DNA of 64,000 nt from Caulobacter flavus (GTDB taxonomy: Bacteria > Pseudomonadota > Alphaproteobacteria > Caulobacterales > Caulobacteraceae): assembly GCF_003722335.1 (NCBI RefSeq), contig NZ_CP026100.1:992001-1056000 (forward strand). Direction: 5' to 3'. Shown one piece after another: positions 44,893 through 53,803 of this stretch. The translations under genes and the position numbers were made by a program. The first letter of the stretch is position 1; each line of letters opens with the position of its first letter. Under the pieces are notes generated by a model, which ran no database searches, was not told where the DNA came from, and saw nothing but the letters and a program-made list of their open reading frames with translations.

Positions 44893-45804
44893 ATGAAACC
44901 CGACGTCCTCCAGCTCAAGGCCCTGTCGCCACGGCTCGAAGCCGGACTGGAGGCGGCCTACACGGTCCACCGCCCCTATCGCGCCGCCGATGCCGACGCC
45001 CTGATCGCCGAGGTCGCGCCGAGGATCCAGGCGATCGTCACCGGCGGCGACCTGGGCGTGCCGGCCGCGCTGTGGGACCGCCTGCCGGGCCTGGAGATCG
45101 TCGCCGTACACGGCGTTGGCCTCGACAAGGTGGACCTCGAACTGGCCGCGGCTCGCGGCGTGACCGTGACCACCACGCCGGGCGTGCTCACCGAAGACGT
45201 GGCCGAACTGGCCATCGGCCTGTGGCTGTCGCTCGCCCGCCGGATGGTGAGCGCCGACCGCTACGTGCGCGAAGGCCGCTGGGCGAAGGCCGAGCGCCTG
45301 CCCCTGGCGCGGCGGGCCAGCGGGCGGAAGGTCGGGATCCTGGGCCTGGGCCAGATCGGCCGGGCGATCGCGGCGATGGCCGCGCCCTTCGCCGGCGAGA
45401 TCGCCTATCACAGCCGCCGGCCGGTCGAGGACGTCCCCTACGCCTTCCACGCCAGCCCCCAGGACCTGGCCCGCGCGGTCGACGTGCTGTTCCTGGCCGC
45501 GCCCGGCGACGCCGCCCCCCTGGTCGACGCGGCGGTGCTGGAGGCTCTGGGTCCCGACGGCCTGCTGATCAACGTCGCGCGCGGCTCGGTGGTCGACGAG
45601 GCGGCGCTGGTCGCGGCGCTGATCGACGGGACGATCGCCGGCGCCGGCCTCGACGTCTTCGCGGACGAGCCGGACGCGCCGCAGGCCCTGCTGACGATGG
45701 ACAACGTGGTGCTGCAGCCGCACCGCGGCAGCGCGACGGAGGAGGCCCGCTCGGCTATGGCGGCATTGGTGCTGAAGAACCTGGAGCGGCATTTCAGGGG
45801 CTGA
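44893..45804 (+). CDS. 2-hydroxyacid dehydrogenase family protein
   Basis: A 303-residue D-isomer-specific 2-hydroxyacid dehydrogenase. The Rossmann motif is VGILGLGQIGRAIAAMAAPF, and the catalytic residues are Arg in INVARGSVVDEAAL, Glu in FADEPDAPQAL and His in VVLQPHRGSATEEARS. It reduces 2-oxo acids such as glyoxylate or hydroxypyruvate with NAD(P)H. It is divergent from the serine hydrolase gene, which starts 72 bases away. The exact substrate is unknown. Confidence 0.91.
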   Translation: MKPDVLQLKALSPRLEAGLEAAYTVHRPYRAADADALIAEVAPRIQAIVTGGDLGVPAALWDRLPGLEIVAVHGVGLDKVDLELAAARGVTVTTTPGVLTEDVAELAIGLWLSLARRMVSADRYVREGRWAKAERLPLARRASGRKVGILGLGQIGRAIAAMAAPFAGEIAYHSRRPVEDVPYAFHASPQDLARAVDVLFLAAPGDAAPLVDAAVLEALGPDGLLINVARGSVVDEAALVAALIDGTIAGAGLDVFADEPDAPQALLTMDNVVLQPHRGSATEEARSAMAALVLKNLERHFRG

Positions 45805-45829
45805 GAGCCCCCCTATCCTCCCGTCATTC

Positions 45830-45953
45830 CCGCCCTTGTGGCGGGAACCCCTCCTTCAGCCGCACGGGCGGGAGGGGCGGATCGCTGGCGATCCGCTTGC
45901 GCTTCACGTGCGAGCGGAGCCAGAGGTTCCCGCCACAAGGGCGGGAATGGCGG
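45830..45953. repeat. 124-base palindromic element, family A (copy 2)
   Basis: Arms start CCCGTCATTCCCGCCC and end GGGCGGGAATGGCGG; the loop again contains GGATCG...CGATCC. One base of the right arm differs (TGGCGG in place of TGACGG). It lies between convergent genes. Confidence 0.9.
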
Positions 45954-45967
45954 TAAGATTTGCAGAC

Positions 45968-46816
45968 CTAAGCCAGCCGCTCAATGCGCACGGTCGGCGA
46001 GGTCTGCTTGATGCGGGCGGCCATGGCCACGATCGGCAGTTCCGGGGCGTTCCAGATGTTGGCGGCGGTGACGGTCTCGGCGACGCCGCCGACGGCGCGG
46101 GCCAGGCCGTAGGACAGGGTCTGGCCTTCGAGGATCGAGGCGGCGAACAGGGCGGTCAGCAGGTCGCCGGTGCCGCTGGGCGAGCGCTCGGCCTTGGCGT
46201 GAGCGGCGAGCCAGGCCTCCTTGCGGTCGGCGTAGACCACGCCGATCTCGTTTCCGCGCCGCACCGACGAGACGATCACCGGCTTGTTCAGCAGGCGGGC
46301 GGCGCGCACCGCGCCGGCCGGATCGCGGACCTCGGCCCCGGTCAGGCGCTGCAGCTCCCAGGCGTTGGGGGCGACGATGTCTGCGCGCGGGATCAGGTCG
46401 GCGGCGATGGCGTCGGCCACCTCGGCGGCCACGTAGAGCCCCTTGCCGGCGTCGCCCATGGTCGGATCGACGATGATGGTCGGCTTGCGGCCCGAGGCGC
46501 CGTCGCGCGGTGCGGCCCGCACCGCGTCGATCGCCCGGGCGGCGGCGCGCACCTGCGCGGCGCTGGCGAAATAGCCGGTGACGACGATGTCGGTCAGGCC
46601 GAACAGGCCGTTGGCCTCCAGCCCGTCGAGCATGCCCTCGACCACCTCGATCGGCACCGGCGCGCCGCCGGGCGCGCCCCAGCCGGGGTGGCGGCCGAAC
46701 AGCACGGTCGGCACGACCATGGTGTCGATCCGGAACTGGGTCAGGGCCGCGGCCTGGGCGGTGGCGCCCACCTGGCTGCCGGCGACGTGGCTGGAAATGA
46801 GTAGCGCGAGCGGCAT
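45968..46816 (-). CDS. pdxY: pyridoxal kinase
   Basis: A 282-residue ribokinase-fold kinase that phosphorylates pyridoxal. Family marks: LALLISSHVAGSQVGATAQAAALTQFRIDTMVVPTVLFGRHPGWG, VTGYFASAAQVRAAARAI, VDPTMGDAGKGLYVAAEVADAIAADLIPRADIVAPNAWELQRLTG and SPSGTGDLLTALFAA with the catalytic Asp in GTGD. ATG at 46816 was preferred to a TTG six bases earlier. It stands between a family A repeat and the ahcY terminator. Confidence 0.92.
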   Translation of the reverse strand: MPLALLISSHVAGSQVGATAQAAALTQFRIDTMVVPTVLFGRHPGWGAPGGAPVPIEVVEGMLDGLEANGLFGLTDIVVTGYFASAAQVRAAARAIDAVRAAPRDGASGRKPTIIVDPTMGDAGKGLYVAAEVADAIAADLIPRADIVAPNAWELQRLTGAEVRDPAGAVRAARLLNKPVIVSSVRRGNEIGVVYADRKEAWLAAHAKAERSPSGTGDLLTALFAASILEGQTLSYGLARAVGGVAETVTAANIWNAPELPIVAMAARIKQTSPTVRIERLA

Positions 46817-46904
46817 GGCCAAAGCGATTAGCCGAGCGCGCGGAACTTGAACAGGGCGTCAGGAAGGCAAATCCGAGGCCGCTCGTCCGCTGGTCGAAAC
46901 CGAC

Positions 46905-46938
46905 GCGAAAAAGCCCGCTCCGAAGAGCGGGCTTTCCC
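46905..46938 (-). terminator. rho-independent terminator of ahcY
   Basis: Ten-base stem (AAGCCCGCTC at 46911-46920 paired with GAGCGGGCTT at 46925-46934) with loop CGAA on the plus strand. Read on the minus strand, a run of five T follows the stem. It lies directly after the ahcY stop codon at 46963. Confidence 0.93.
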
Positions 46939-46962
46939 GTGAAACGCCGGTCGGCGGATCGC

Positions 46963-48354
<1,392 letters not shown>

Positions 48355-48419
48355 GGGCGGCTCCTGGTCGGGGGATGTCTTGCGCGCCTTATAGCGCGGG
48401 CGGCGGACAGTGGCTAATT

Positions 48420-48441
48420 GACATAAAGATTTCCTTATGTC
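48420..48441. promoter_or_regulatory. 22-base palindrome upstream of ahcY, putative SahR-type operator
   Basis: The arms GACATAA (48420-48426) and TTATGTC (48435-48441) enclose an A/T-rich centre that also pairs as GA..TC. Two internal pairs mismatch. It lies 66 bases before the ahcY start and matches the style of operators of ArsR-family SAM/SAH-cycle regulators (SahR). Confidence 0.6.
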
Positions 48442-48550
48442 CGCGCCGGAGAGAAGCGCGTTGCGCGAATACGCGTGGCGGGAGAACTGGCGTGACCCTT
48501 GCGGACCAAGCCGGCTCTAGTGCCAATGTGGGATGTGGGGGATTACCGAT

Positions 48551-48655
48551 ATGCGTTCGCCGAGCCGGCCTTTCTTCAAGGCCTATGAAGTCGTGGCCAT
48601 CGTGGCCTTCGTGGTCGTCGCCGCCGTCGTGGGCAGCCTGAAACTCGTCTACTGA
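48551..48655 (+). CDS. 34-residue single-pass membrane peptide
   Basis: A small frame starting at ATG 48551, seven bases after GGGGGA, and ending at TGA 48653-48655. The product begins MRSPSRPFFKAYEV and has one hydrophobic helix at about residues 14-29 (VVAIVAFVVVAAVVGS) with a basic end on each side. It is divergent from ahcY and 58 bases before the AsmA-like gene. I have no family for it. Support is the good ribosome-binding site and the clear amphipathic layout. Confidence 0.6.
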   Translation: MRSPSRPFFKAYEVVAIVAFVVVAAVVGSLKLVY

Positions 48656-48713
48656 TACCATCTGATAAGGGCGGCCAGGGAACGGAACGCCGTTCACCGC
48701 GCGTTGTAGGCGG

Positions 48714-50804
48714 ATGCCGGAAGGTTCTGTTTCGACACCGCCGCCGCCGACCAGCCCCGGACGCAAGCCCGGGGCCCGTTGGCGCGCCCTGCCGCGATCG
48801 GCCCGCTGGGGCATCGGCGGCGCCCTGCTGATCCTGGCGGCGATCGTCGCCTTCTTCGTCTGGTTCGACTGGAACATGCTGCGCGGCCCGGTCGGCCGCT
48901 TCGCCTCGGCCCAGCTGAAGCGCGAGGTGCGGATCGACGGCGACCTGCGCGTCCATCCCTGGTCGTTTTCGCCCAAGGCCGAGGCCTACGGCCTGTTCCT
49001 GGGCCAGCCCGACTGGGCGCCCAAGACCGGCCCCCAGGCCGGCCACATGGCCCGCGTCGACCGGGTGGCGGTGCAGATCAAGCTGCTGCCGCTGCTGAAG
49101 GGCGACGTCATCCTGCCGCTGGTGGCGGTCGACCGGCCCGACGTGCGGCTGCTGCGCGAGGCCTCGGGCCGCGCCAACTGGACCTTCGGCGACCCGAACA
49201 AGAAGCGCACCAAGCCGCTGAAGCTGCCGGCCATCCAGCACTTCGTGATCAACGAGGGCGACCTGCGGGTCGAGGACCGCCAGCGCGACGTGCTGTTCAC
49301 CGGAACGGTCAGCTCCAACGAGCACGCCAGCGGCGATGGCAAGGGCCGGTTCGTGCTGGAGGGCAAGGGCACGTACAATCACCAGCCGTTCCTGGCGCGG
49401 GTGACGGGCGGTCCACTGCTGAACATCTCGCCCAACCGCCCCTACCCGTTCGACGCCCAGGTCAGCGCCGGCACGACCCGGGTGAGCGCCGAGGGCTCGA
49501 TCACCAAGCCGTTCGACCTGGGCCGCTTCGAGAGCGACCTGACCGTGGCCGGCACCGACCTCAACCGCCTCTACGGCCTGACCGGCCTGACCCTGCCCAA
49601 CACCCCGCCCTACCGGATCAGCGGCCATCTGGCGCGCAAGGGCGGCCGGTTCGACTTCGAGAAGTTCTCGGGCCGCATCGGCGACAGCGACGTCAGCGGC
49701 GACCTCTTCGTGCTGGTCGACCGCGAGCGGCCCTACCTCGAGGCCGACCTGAAATCCCGGCGCCTGGACTTCGACGACCTGGGCAGCCTGGTCGGCGCCG
49801 CCCCGGCCACGGGCCGTGGCGAGACCGCCTCGGCCGGCCAGAAGGTCGAGGCCGGCCAGCGCGAGGCCACCGGCCGCATCCTGCCCGACGCCACCCTGCA
49901 GACCGACCGCGTGCGGGCCATGGACGCCAAGGTCACCTACCGCGCCCTGGCGGTGAACGCGCCCAACCTGCCCCTGCAGAAGGTCCGCCTGGACCTGACG
50001 CTGGACAAGGGCGTGCTGACCATGGACCCGATCGCCTTCACGTTCTCGCGCGGCGACCTGGCCGGCAAGGTGCGGCTGGACGCCCGGCCCGCCACGCCGG
50101 TCACCGACCTCGACCTGCGCCTGACCAACGCCAAGCTGGAAGACTTCATTCCACTGAAGACCGCCGGCAAGCCGGCCATCGAGGGCGGCATCGTCGCCCG
50201 GGCCAAGCTGCGCGGGACCGGCAATTCGGTGCACCGGGCGGCGGCGTCCTCGAACGGCACGGTCACCCTGGTCGCGCCCAAGGGCCAGGTGCGCCAGGCC
50301 TTCGCCGAACTGCTGGGCGTCAACGCCTCCAAGGGCCTCCTGATGCTGCTGTCGAAGGACCCCAAGGAGACCAGCCTGCGCTGCGCGGTGGCCAGCTTCG
50401 ACGTGAAGGACGGCGTCATGCGGGCCGACAAGATCATCGCCGACACCGGCGTCGTCGTGGCCAAGGGCGAGGGCACGATCAACCTGAAGACCGAGCGCCT
50501 GGACCTGCGCATCGAGGGCGACAGCAAGAAGCCGCGCCTCGTGCGCCTGTTCATCCCGATCGAGATCAAGGGCCCTCTGGGCAAGCCCGACATCGACCTG
50601 CAGCCTGGCGGCGCCATCGCCCAGGGCGGCGTCGCCGCGGCGCTGGGCTCGCTGCTCAGCCCCCTGGCGGCGATCCTGCCGTTCGTCACCCCCGGCCTGG
50701 AAAAGGACGCCGACTGCGCCGGCCTGGTGGCCGAGGCCCGCGGCGACGGCGTGGCCGTGCGCACCACCCAGACCACCCAGGCCAAGCCGAAGAAGGGAGA
50801 GTAG
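48714..50804 (+). CDS. AsmA family protein
   Basis: A 696-residue envelope protein. One membrane segment at about residues 32-51 (WGIGGALLILAAIVAFFVWF) anchors a long beta-rich periplasmic region. The N-terminal AsmA chorein-like opening is VGRFASAQLKREVRIDGDLRVHPWSFSPKAEAYGLFLGQPDWAPK, and the C-terminal half carries the AsmA_2 domain up to LGSLLSPLAAILPFVTPGLEKDADCAGLVAEAR. Family members form groove-shaped bridges for phospholipid transfer to the outer membrane. No other lipid genes are next to it. Confidence 0.9.
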   Translation: MPEGSVSTPPPPTSPGRKPGARWRALPRSARWGIGGALLILAAIVAFFVWFDWNMLRGPVGRFASAQLKREVRIDGDLRVHPWSFSPKAEAYGLFLGQPDWAPKTGPQAGHMARVDRVAVQIKLLPLLKGDVILPLVAVDRPDVRLLREASGRANWTFGDPNKKRTKPLKLPAIQHFVINEGDLRVEDRQRDVLFTGTVSSNEHASGDGKGRFVLEGKGTYNHQPFLARVTGGPLLNISPNRPYPFDAQVSAGTTRVSAEGSITKPFDLGRFESDLTVAGTDLNRLYGLTGLTLPNTPPYRISGHLARKGGRFDFEKFSGRIGDSDVSGDLFVLVDRERPYLEADLKSRRLDFDDLGSLVGAAPATGRGETASAGQKVEAGQREATGRILPDATLQTDRVRAMDAKVTYRALAVNAPNLPLQKVRLDLTLDKGVLTMDPIAFTFSRGDLAGKVRLDARPATPVTDLDLRLTNAKLEDFIPLKTAGKPAIEGGIVARAKLRGTGNSVHRAAASSNGTVTLVAPKGQVRQAFAELLGVNASKGLLMLLSKDPKETSLRCAVASFDVKDGVMRADKIIADTGVVVAKGEGTINLKTERLDLRIEGDSKKPRLVRLFIPIEIKGPLGKPDIDLQPGGAIAQGGVAAALGSLLSPLAAILPFVTPGLEKDADCAGLVAEARGDGVAVRTTQTTQAKPKKGE

Positions 50805-50825
50805 GGGCAGTAGCGGACCTGCCGC

Positions 50826-52319
50826 TCACCAGAACGGCTTGACGGCCTTCAGTTCGGCCAGGGCCGCCTTGGCCTCGCGCATCAGCTTGTCGGTCGTTTC
50901 GGGCGCGGCCGACAGGGCGCCGGCGGCGTAGGCGGCCTGGGGGTCGCCCTCGGCCAGGGCCGCGTCTCGGGCGAGGCTGGCGCCCAACGCCTGGTCGTTG
51001 AGGCCGCCCAGGGCGTCCTGCAGGTCGCGGTTCGCCGCCGACCATCGCTCCAGCCGCTTGGGATGGTCGGGGAACAGCGGCGCCAAGGCGTCGATCGCAT
51101 AGCGCAGGCCCTTGCCGCGAATGCGCAAGGCATGGCGCTCCTCGTGATCGAGCGCTTCCAGGTCCTCGCCGCGCGCCAGCACGTCCTTGGACAGCTTCTT
51201 CAAGCGGCCGGCGGCGAAGACCCTGGCGGGCGTTCCGCGATCCTCGACCCGTTCGGGATCGGACAGCCAGTCGCCGGCCTCCAGCCAGGCGGCGACGTCG
51301 AGCGCCAGCGGGCCGAAGCGGTCGGGCGCGGCGGCCTCCAGAGCTCGGCTGTAGGCGACCTGCTGGGCCTCGATCAGGGCCTTGCCCAGGGCGGCCAGGC
51401 CCTCGACCGGCTGCGGATCGGCCTCGGCGGCGGGACGCCAGGTCTCGGCGATGTAGACGTCGAGGTCGCGCGCCGGGCCCAGGGCGTTGGCCAGGGCCTT
51501 CAGGGCGTCGGAGGCCGGGGTGGCCGCCAGCTTGCCGGTGACGGGCCGGAACAGCTTGAGCAGGGCGCGCAGGCGGCGGGCGGCGACGCGCAGATTGTGC
51601 ACGGCGTCGGGGCCGGGCAGGTCGGCCAGGGCCTCGGCGGCGACGCACAGGCGGCCCAGCGCGGTGTTGCCCAGCGCCTGGAACGCCTCGGCGGCGGCCA
51701 TGTCGCGGGTCAGGACGGCGGCCTCGCGCCGGGCGCCGGGCGCTTCGCCCAAGGCCAGGGCGTAGCCGCGCTCGGCCTTGCTGACCAGCGACAGGCGCAG
51801 CGGCGCGTGAGCCATCAGGTCGCGGGCCAGGTCGAACAGCGCGGCCGGCTGGCCGGTCTTCAGCTCGAGCTCCAGTTCGCTGACGGCGGCGCGGTCGGTT
51901 CCGGCCTGCAGCTCGCCGCGGTCCAGCGCCGCCTCGATCACCGCCCCGCCATGCTCGACCAAGCGCAGCGTGCGCTCGACCCGGGCGGCGAAGACCGGGG
52001 CCAGCACGTCGCCGTTGACGATGCGGCCGGCGGGCGTCTGGTCCAGCAGGTCGCGGTCGGGACCGGGACCCGAGACGGGCGCCTCCCATTCGCCGCGGGC
52101 GAAGACGCCGCCGGCCGAGGCCGATTTCAGGGTCTGCTTGCGGCCGCCGTCGCCGTCGCGCACCCGCAGGCCGAAGCCCGCCCGGCGCAGCGCGTGGTCG
52201 GCGGTGTCGTAATAGGTGGCGTCGAGCCGGCGCACCGCGCCTTGCGCGCCCAGACGGTCGAGGATCGCGTCGGAAGCCTCCGGGGCGATCAGGAACTTCA
52301 GTTCGATTTCGCGATCCAT
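50826..52319 (-). CDS. CYTH and CHAD domain-containing protein
   Basis: A 497-residue protein. The CYTH domain ([46 protein letters not shown], about residues 1-200) has the ExExK signature (EIELK) and binds triphosphates. The CHAD domain ([43 protein letters not shown], about residues 240-497) holds the conserved histidine-rich helices. The pairing is typical of polyphosphate-linked proteins: CHAD binds polyphosphate and CYTH may be a triphosphatase. It is convergent with the AsmA-like gene. Confidence 0.93.
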   Translation of the reverse strand: MDREIELKFLIAPEASDAILDRLGAQGAVRRLDATYYDTADHALRRAGFGLRVRDGDGGRKQTLKSASAGGVFARGEWEAPVSGPGPDRDLLDQTPAGRIVNGDVLAPVFAARVERTLRLVEHGGAVIEAALDRGELQAGTDRAAVSELELELKTGQPAALFDLARDLMAHAPLRLSLVSKAERGYALALGEAPGARREAAVLTRDMAAAEAFQALGNTALGRLCVAAEALADLPGPDAVHNLRVAARRLRALLKLFRPVTGKLAATPASDALKALANALGPARDLDVYIAETWRPAAEADPQPVEGLAALGKALIEAQQVAYSRALEAAAPDRFGPLALDVAAWLEAGDWLSDPERVEDRGTPARVFAAGRLKKLSKDVLARGEDLEALDHEERHALRIRGKGLRYAIDALAPLFPDHPKRLERWSAANRDLQDALGGLNDQALGASLARDAALAEGDPQAAYAAGALSAAPETTDKLMREAKAALAELKAVKPFW

Positions 52320-52426
52320 GTCCCGACTATAACCACCCTGCACGCGTTTGGCTTCCGCGACGCGACATCGTGCGGATGCTCGGTCCGTCTTGCCATTCGG
52401 ATCGCCCAAGTTCAAACCTGCGCGCC

Positions 52427-53455
52427 ATGACGCCGATCAACATCTCCGCACAGCCCCGCCACGACTGGACCCTCCAGGAGGTCGAGGCGCTGTTCGCCCT
52501 GCCGTTCATGGAGCTGGTGTTCGAGGCCGCGCGCGTGCACCGCGCCTGGTTCGACCCCTCCGAGATGCAGCTGTCGCAGCTTCTGTCGGTCAAGACCGGC
52601 GGCTGCGCCGAGAACTGCGGCTACTGCAGCCAGAGCGCCCACTTCAAGACCGGCCTGAAGGCCGAGAAGCTGATGGAGCCGGCCGTGGTCATCGCCAAGG
52701 CCCGCGCCGCCCGCGACGGCGGCGCCCAGCGCTTCTGCATGGGCGCGGCCTGGCGCGAGCTGAAGGACCGCGACCTGCCCAAGCTCGCCGAGATGATCGG
52801 CGGGGTGAAGGCGCTGGGCATGGAGACCTGCGCAACCCTGGGCATGCTGACCGCCGAGCAGGCCAAGCAGCTGAAGGACGCCGGCCTCGACTACTACAAC
52901 CACAACCTCGACACCGGCCCGGACTACTACAAGGACGTGGTGACCACCCGCACCTACCAGGAGCGCCTCGACACCCTGGCCTATGTGCGCGACGCGGGCA
53001 TGAGCACCTGCTGCGGCGGCATCGTCGGCATGGGCGAGACCCGCCGCGACCGCGCCGGCCTGCTGCATCAGCTGGCCACCCTGCCCGCCCACCCCGACAG
53101 CCTGCCGATCAACGGCCTGGTGCCGATCAGCGGCACGCCGCTGGGCGACCAGATCCTGGCGGAAGGCGAGAAGGCCATCGACTCCATCGAGTTCGTGCGC
53201 ACCATCGCGGTAGCCCGCATCGTCTGCCCCAAGGCCATGGTCCGCCTGTCGGCCGGCCGCGAGGGCATGAACCGCGAGCTGCAGGCCCTGTGCTTCCTGG
53301 CCGGCGCCAACTCGATCTTCGTCGGCGGCAAGCTGCTGACCACGCCGCTCCCCGACATGGACGACGACAGCCGCCTGTTCCAGGACCTCGACCTCAAGCC
53401 GATGGTCATGGTCAAGGCCGAGGTCGCCGCGCCCGAGGCCGTCCCGGCGGAGTAG
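52427..53455 (+). CDS. bioB: biotin synthase
   Basis: A 342-residue radical SAM enzyme that inserts sulfur into dethiobiotin. The [4Fe-4S] motif is CAENCGYC with Cys60, Cys64 and Cys67; the second cluster ligands include the cysteines of [20 protein letters not shown] and [26 protein letters not shown] is the SAM-binding segment and [10 protein letters not shown] lies near. The start is ATG 52427; upstream in-frame ATGs would give an unusually long protein. No other bio genes are next to it. Confidence 0.97.
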   Translation: MTPINISAQPRHDWTLQEVEALFALPFMELVFEAARVHRAWFDPSEMQLSQLLSVKTGGCAENCGYCSQSAHFKTGLKAEKLMEPAVVIAKARAARDGGAQRFCMGAAWRELKDRDLPKLAEMIGGVKALGMETCATLGMLTAEQAKQLKDAGLDYYNHNLDTGPDYYKDVVTTRTYQERLDTLAYVRDAGMSTCCGGIVGMGETRRDRAGLLHQLATLPAHPDSLPINGLVPISGTPLGDQILAEGEKAIDSIEFVRTIAVARIVCPKAMVRLSAGREGMNRELQALCFLAGANSIFVGGKLLTTPLPDMDDDSRLFQDLDLKPMVMVKAEVAAPEAVPAE

Positions 53456-53480
53456 CCCGCGGCTCTCTTCCTCCGCAAAA

Positions 53481-53502
53481 CCCCCGCGAAGGCGGGGGCG
53501 CG
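53481..53502. terminator. hairpin after bioB
   Basis: Stem CCCCCGC (53481-53487) / GCGGGGG (53492-53498) with loop GAAG, 26 bases after the stop. The T-run (four T) lies on the minus-strand side only. Confidence 0.35.
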
Positions 53503-53518
53503 AGCCATCAAATCACGC

Positions 53519-53630
53519 CTTCCTCGCCCTCGTGGCGAGGATCCATCGTTCAGCCTGCTCAGACCTTTTGAGCTCTGTCCGGATCTGAGCAGCGGCCGGC
53601 ATGGGCCCTCGCCACGAGGGCGAGGGAGAC
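53519..53630. repeat. 112-base palindromic element, family D (copy 1)
   Basis: Outer arms TCCTCGCCCTCGTGGCGAGG (53521-53540) and CCTCGCCACGAGGGCGAGG (53607-53625) pair, with inner arms CTGCTCAGA / TCTGAGCAG. It lies in the 348-base gene-free stretch between bioB and the M16 peptidase. A second copy runs off the end of the window from about 63949. Confidence 0.85.
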
Positions 53631-53631
53631 G

Positions 53632-53803
53632 GTATGGGGGCAGCCAAGCCGTTCAGAAGAAGGATTGGACCAATAGGAGGTCCAGCAGGCCCTTTCTGGA
53701 CGAAATTTAATGAAGGCGGGCCAGCGGCTCGCTTGTCCCGGATGCCCCGCAACCTATGGTGCGGGGCATCTTCGCTTTGCGCGAAACCTTTTCGGGGCTC
53801 TTC
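53632..53803 (+). promoter_or_regulatory. structured leader of the M16 peptidase gene
   Basis: The 172 bases before the M16 start hold no gene but several competing structures. GGACC (53667-53671) pairs with GGTCC (53679-53683), while the overlapping GTCCAG (53680-53685) pairs with CTGGAC (53696-53701), so only one can form at a time. Further on, a ten-base perfect stem ATGCCCCGCA (53742-53751) / TGCGGGGCAT (53760-53769) with an eight-base loop lies 35 bases before the ATG. The same region carries the palindrome ATTGGACCAAT at 53664-53674. An attenuator or protein-binding leader is possible. Confidence 0.45.
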
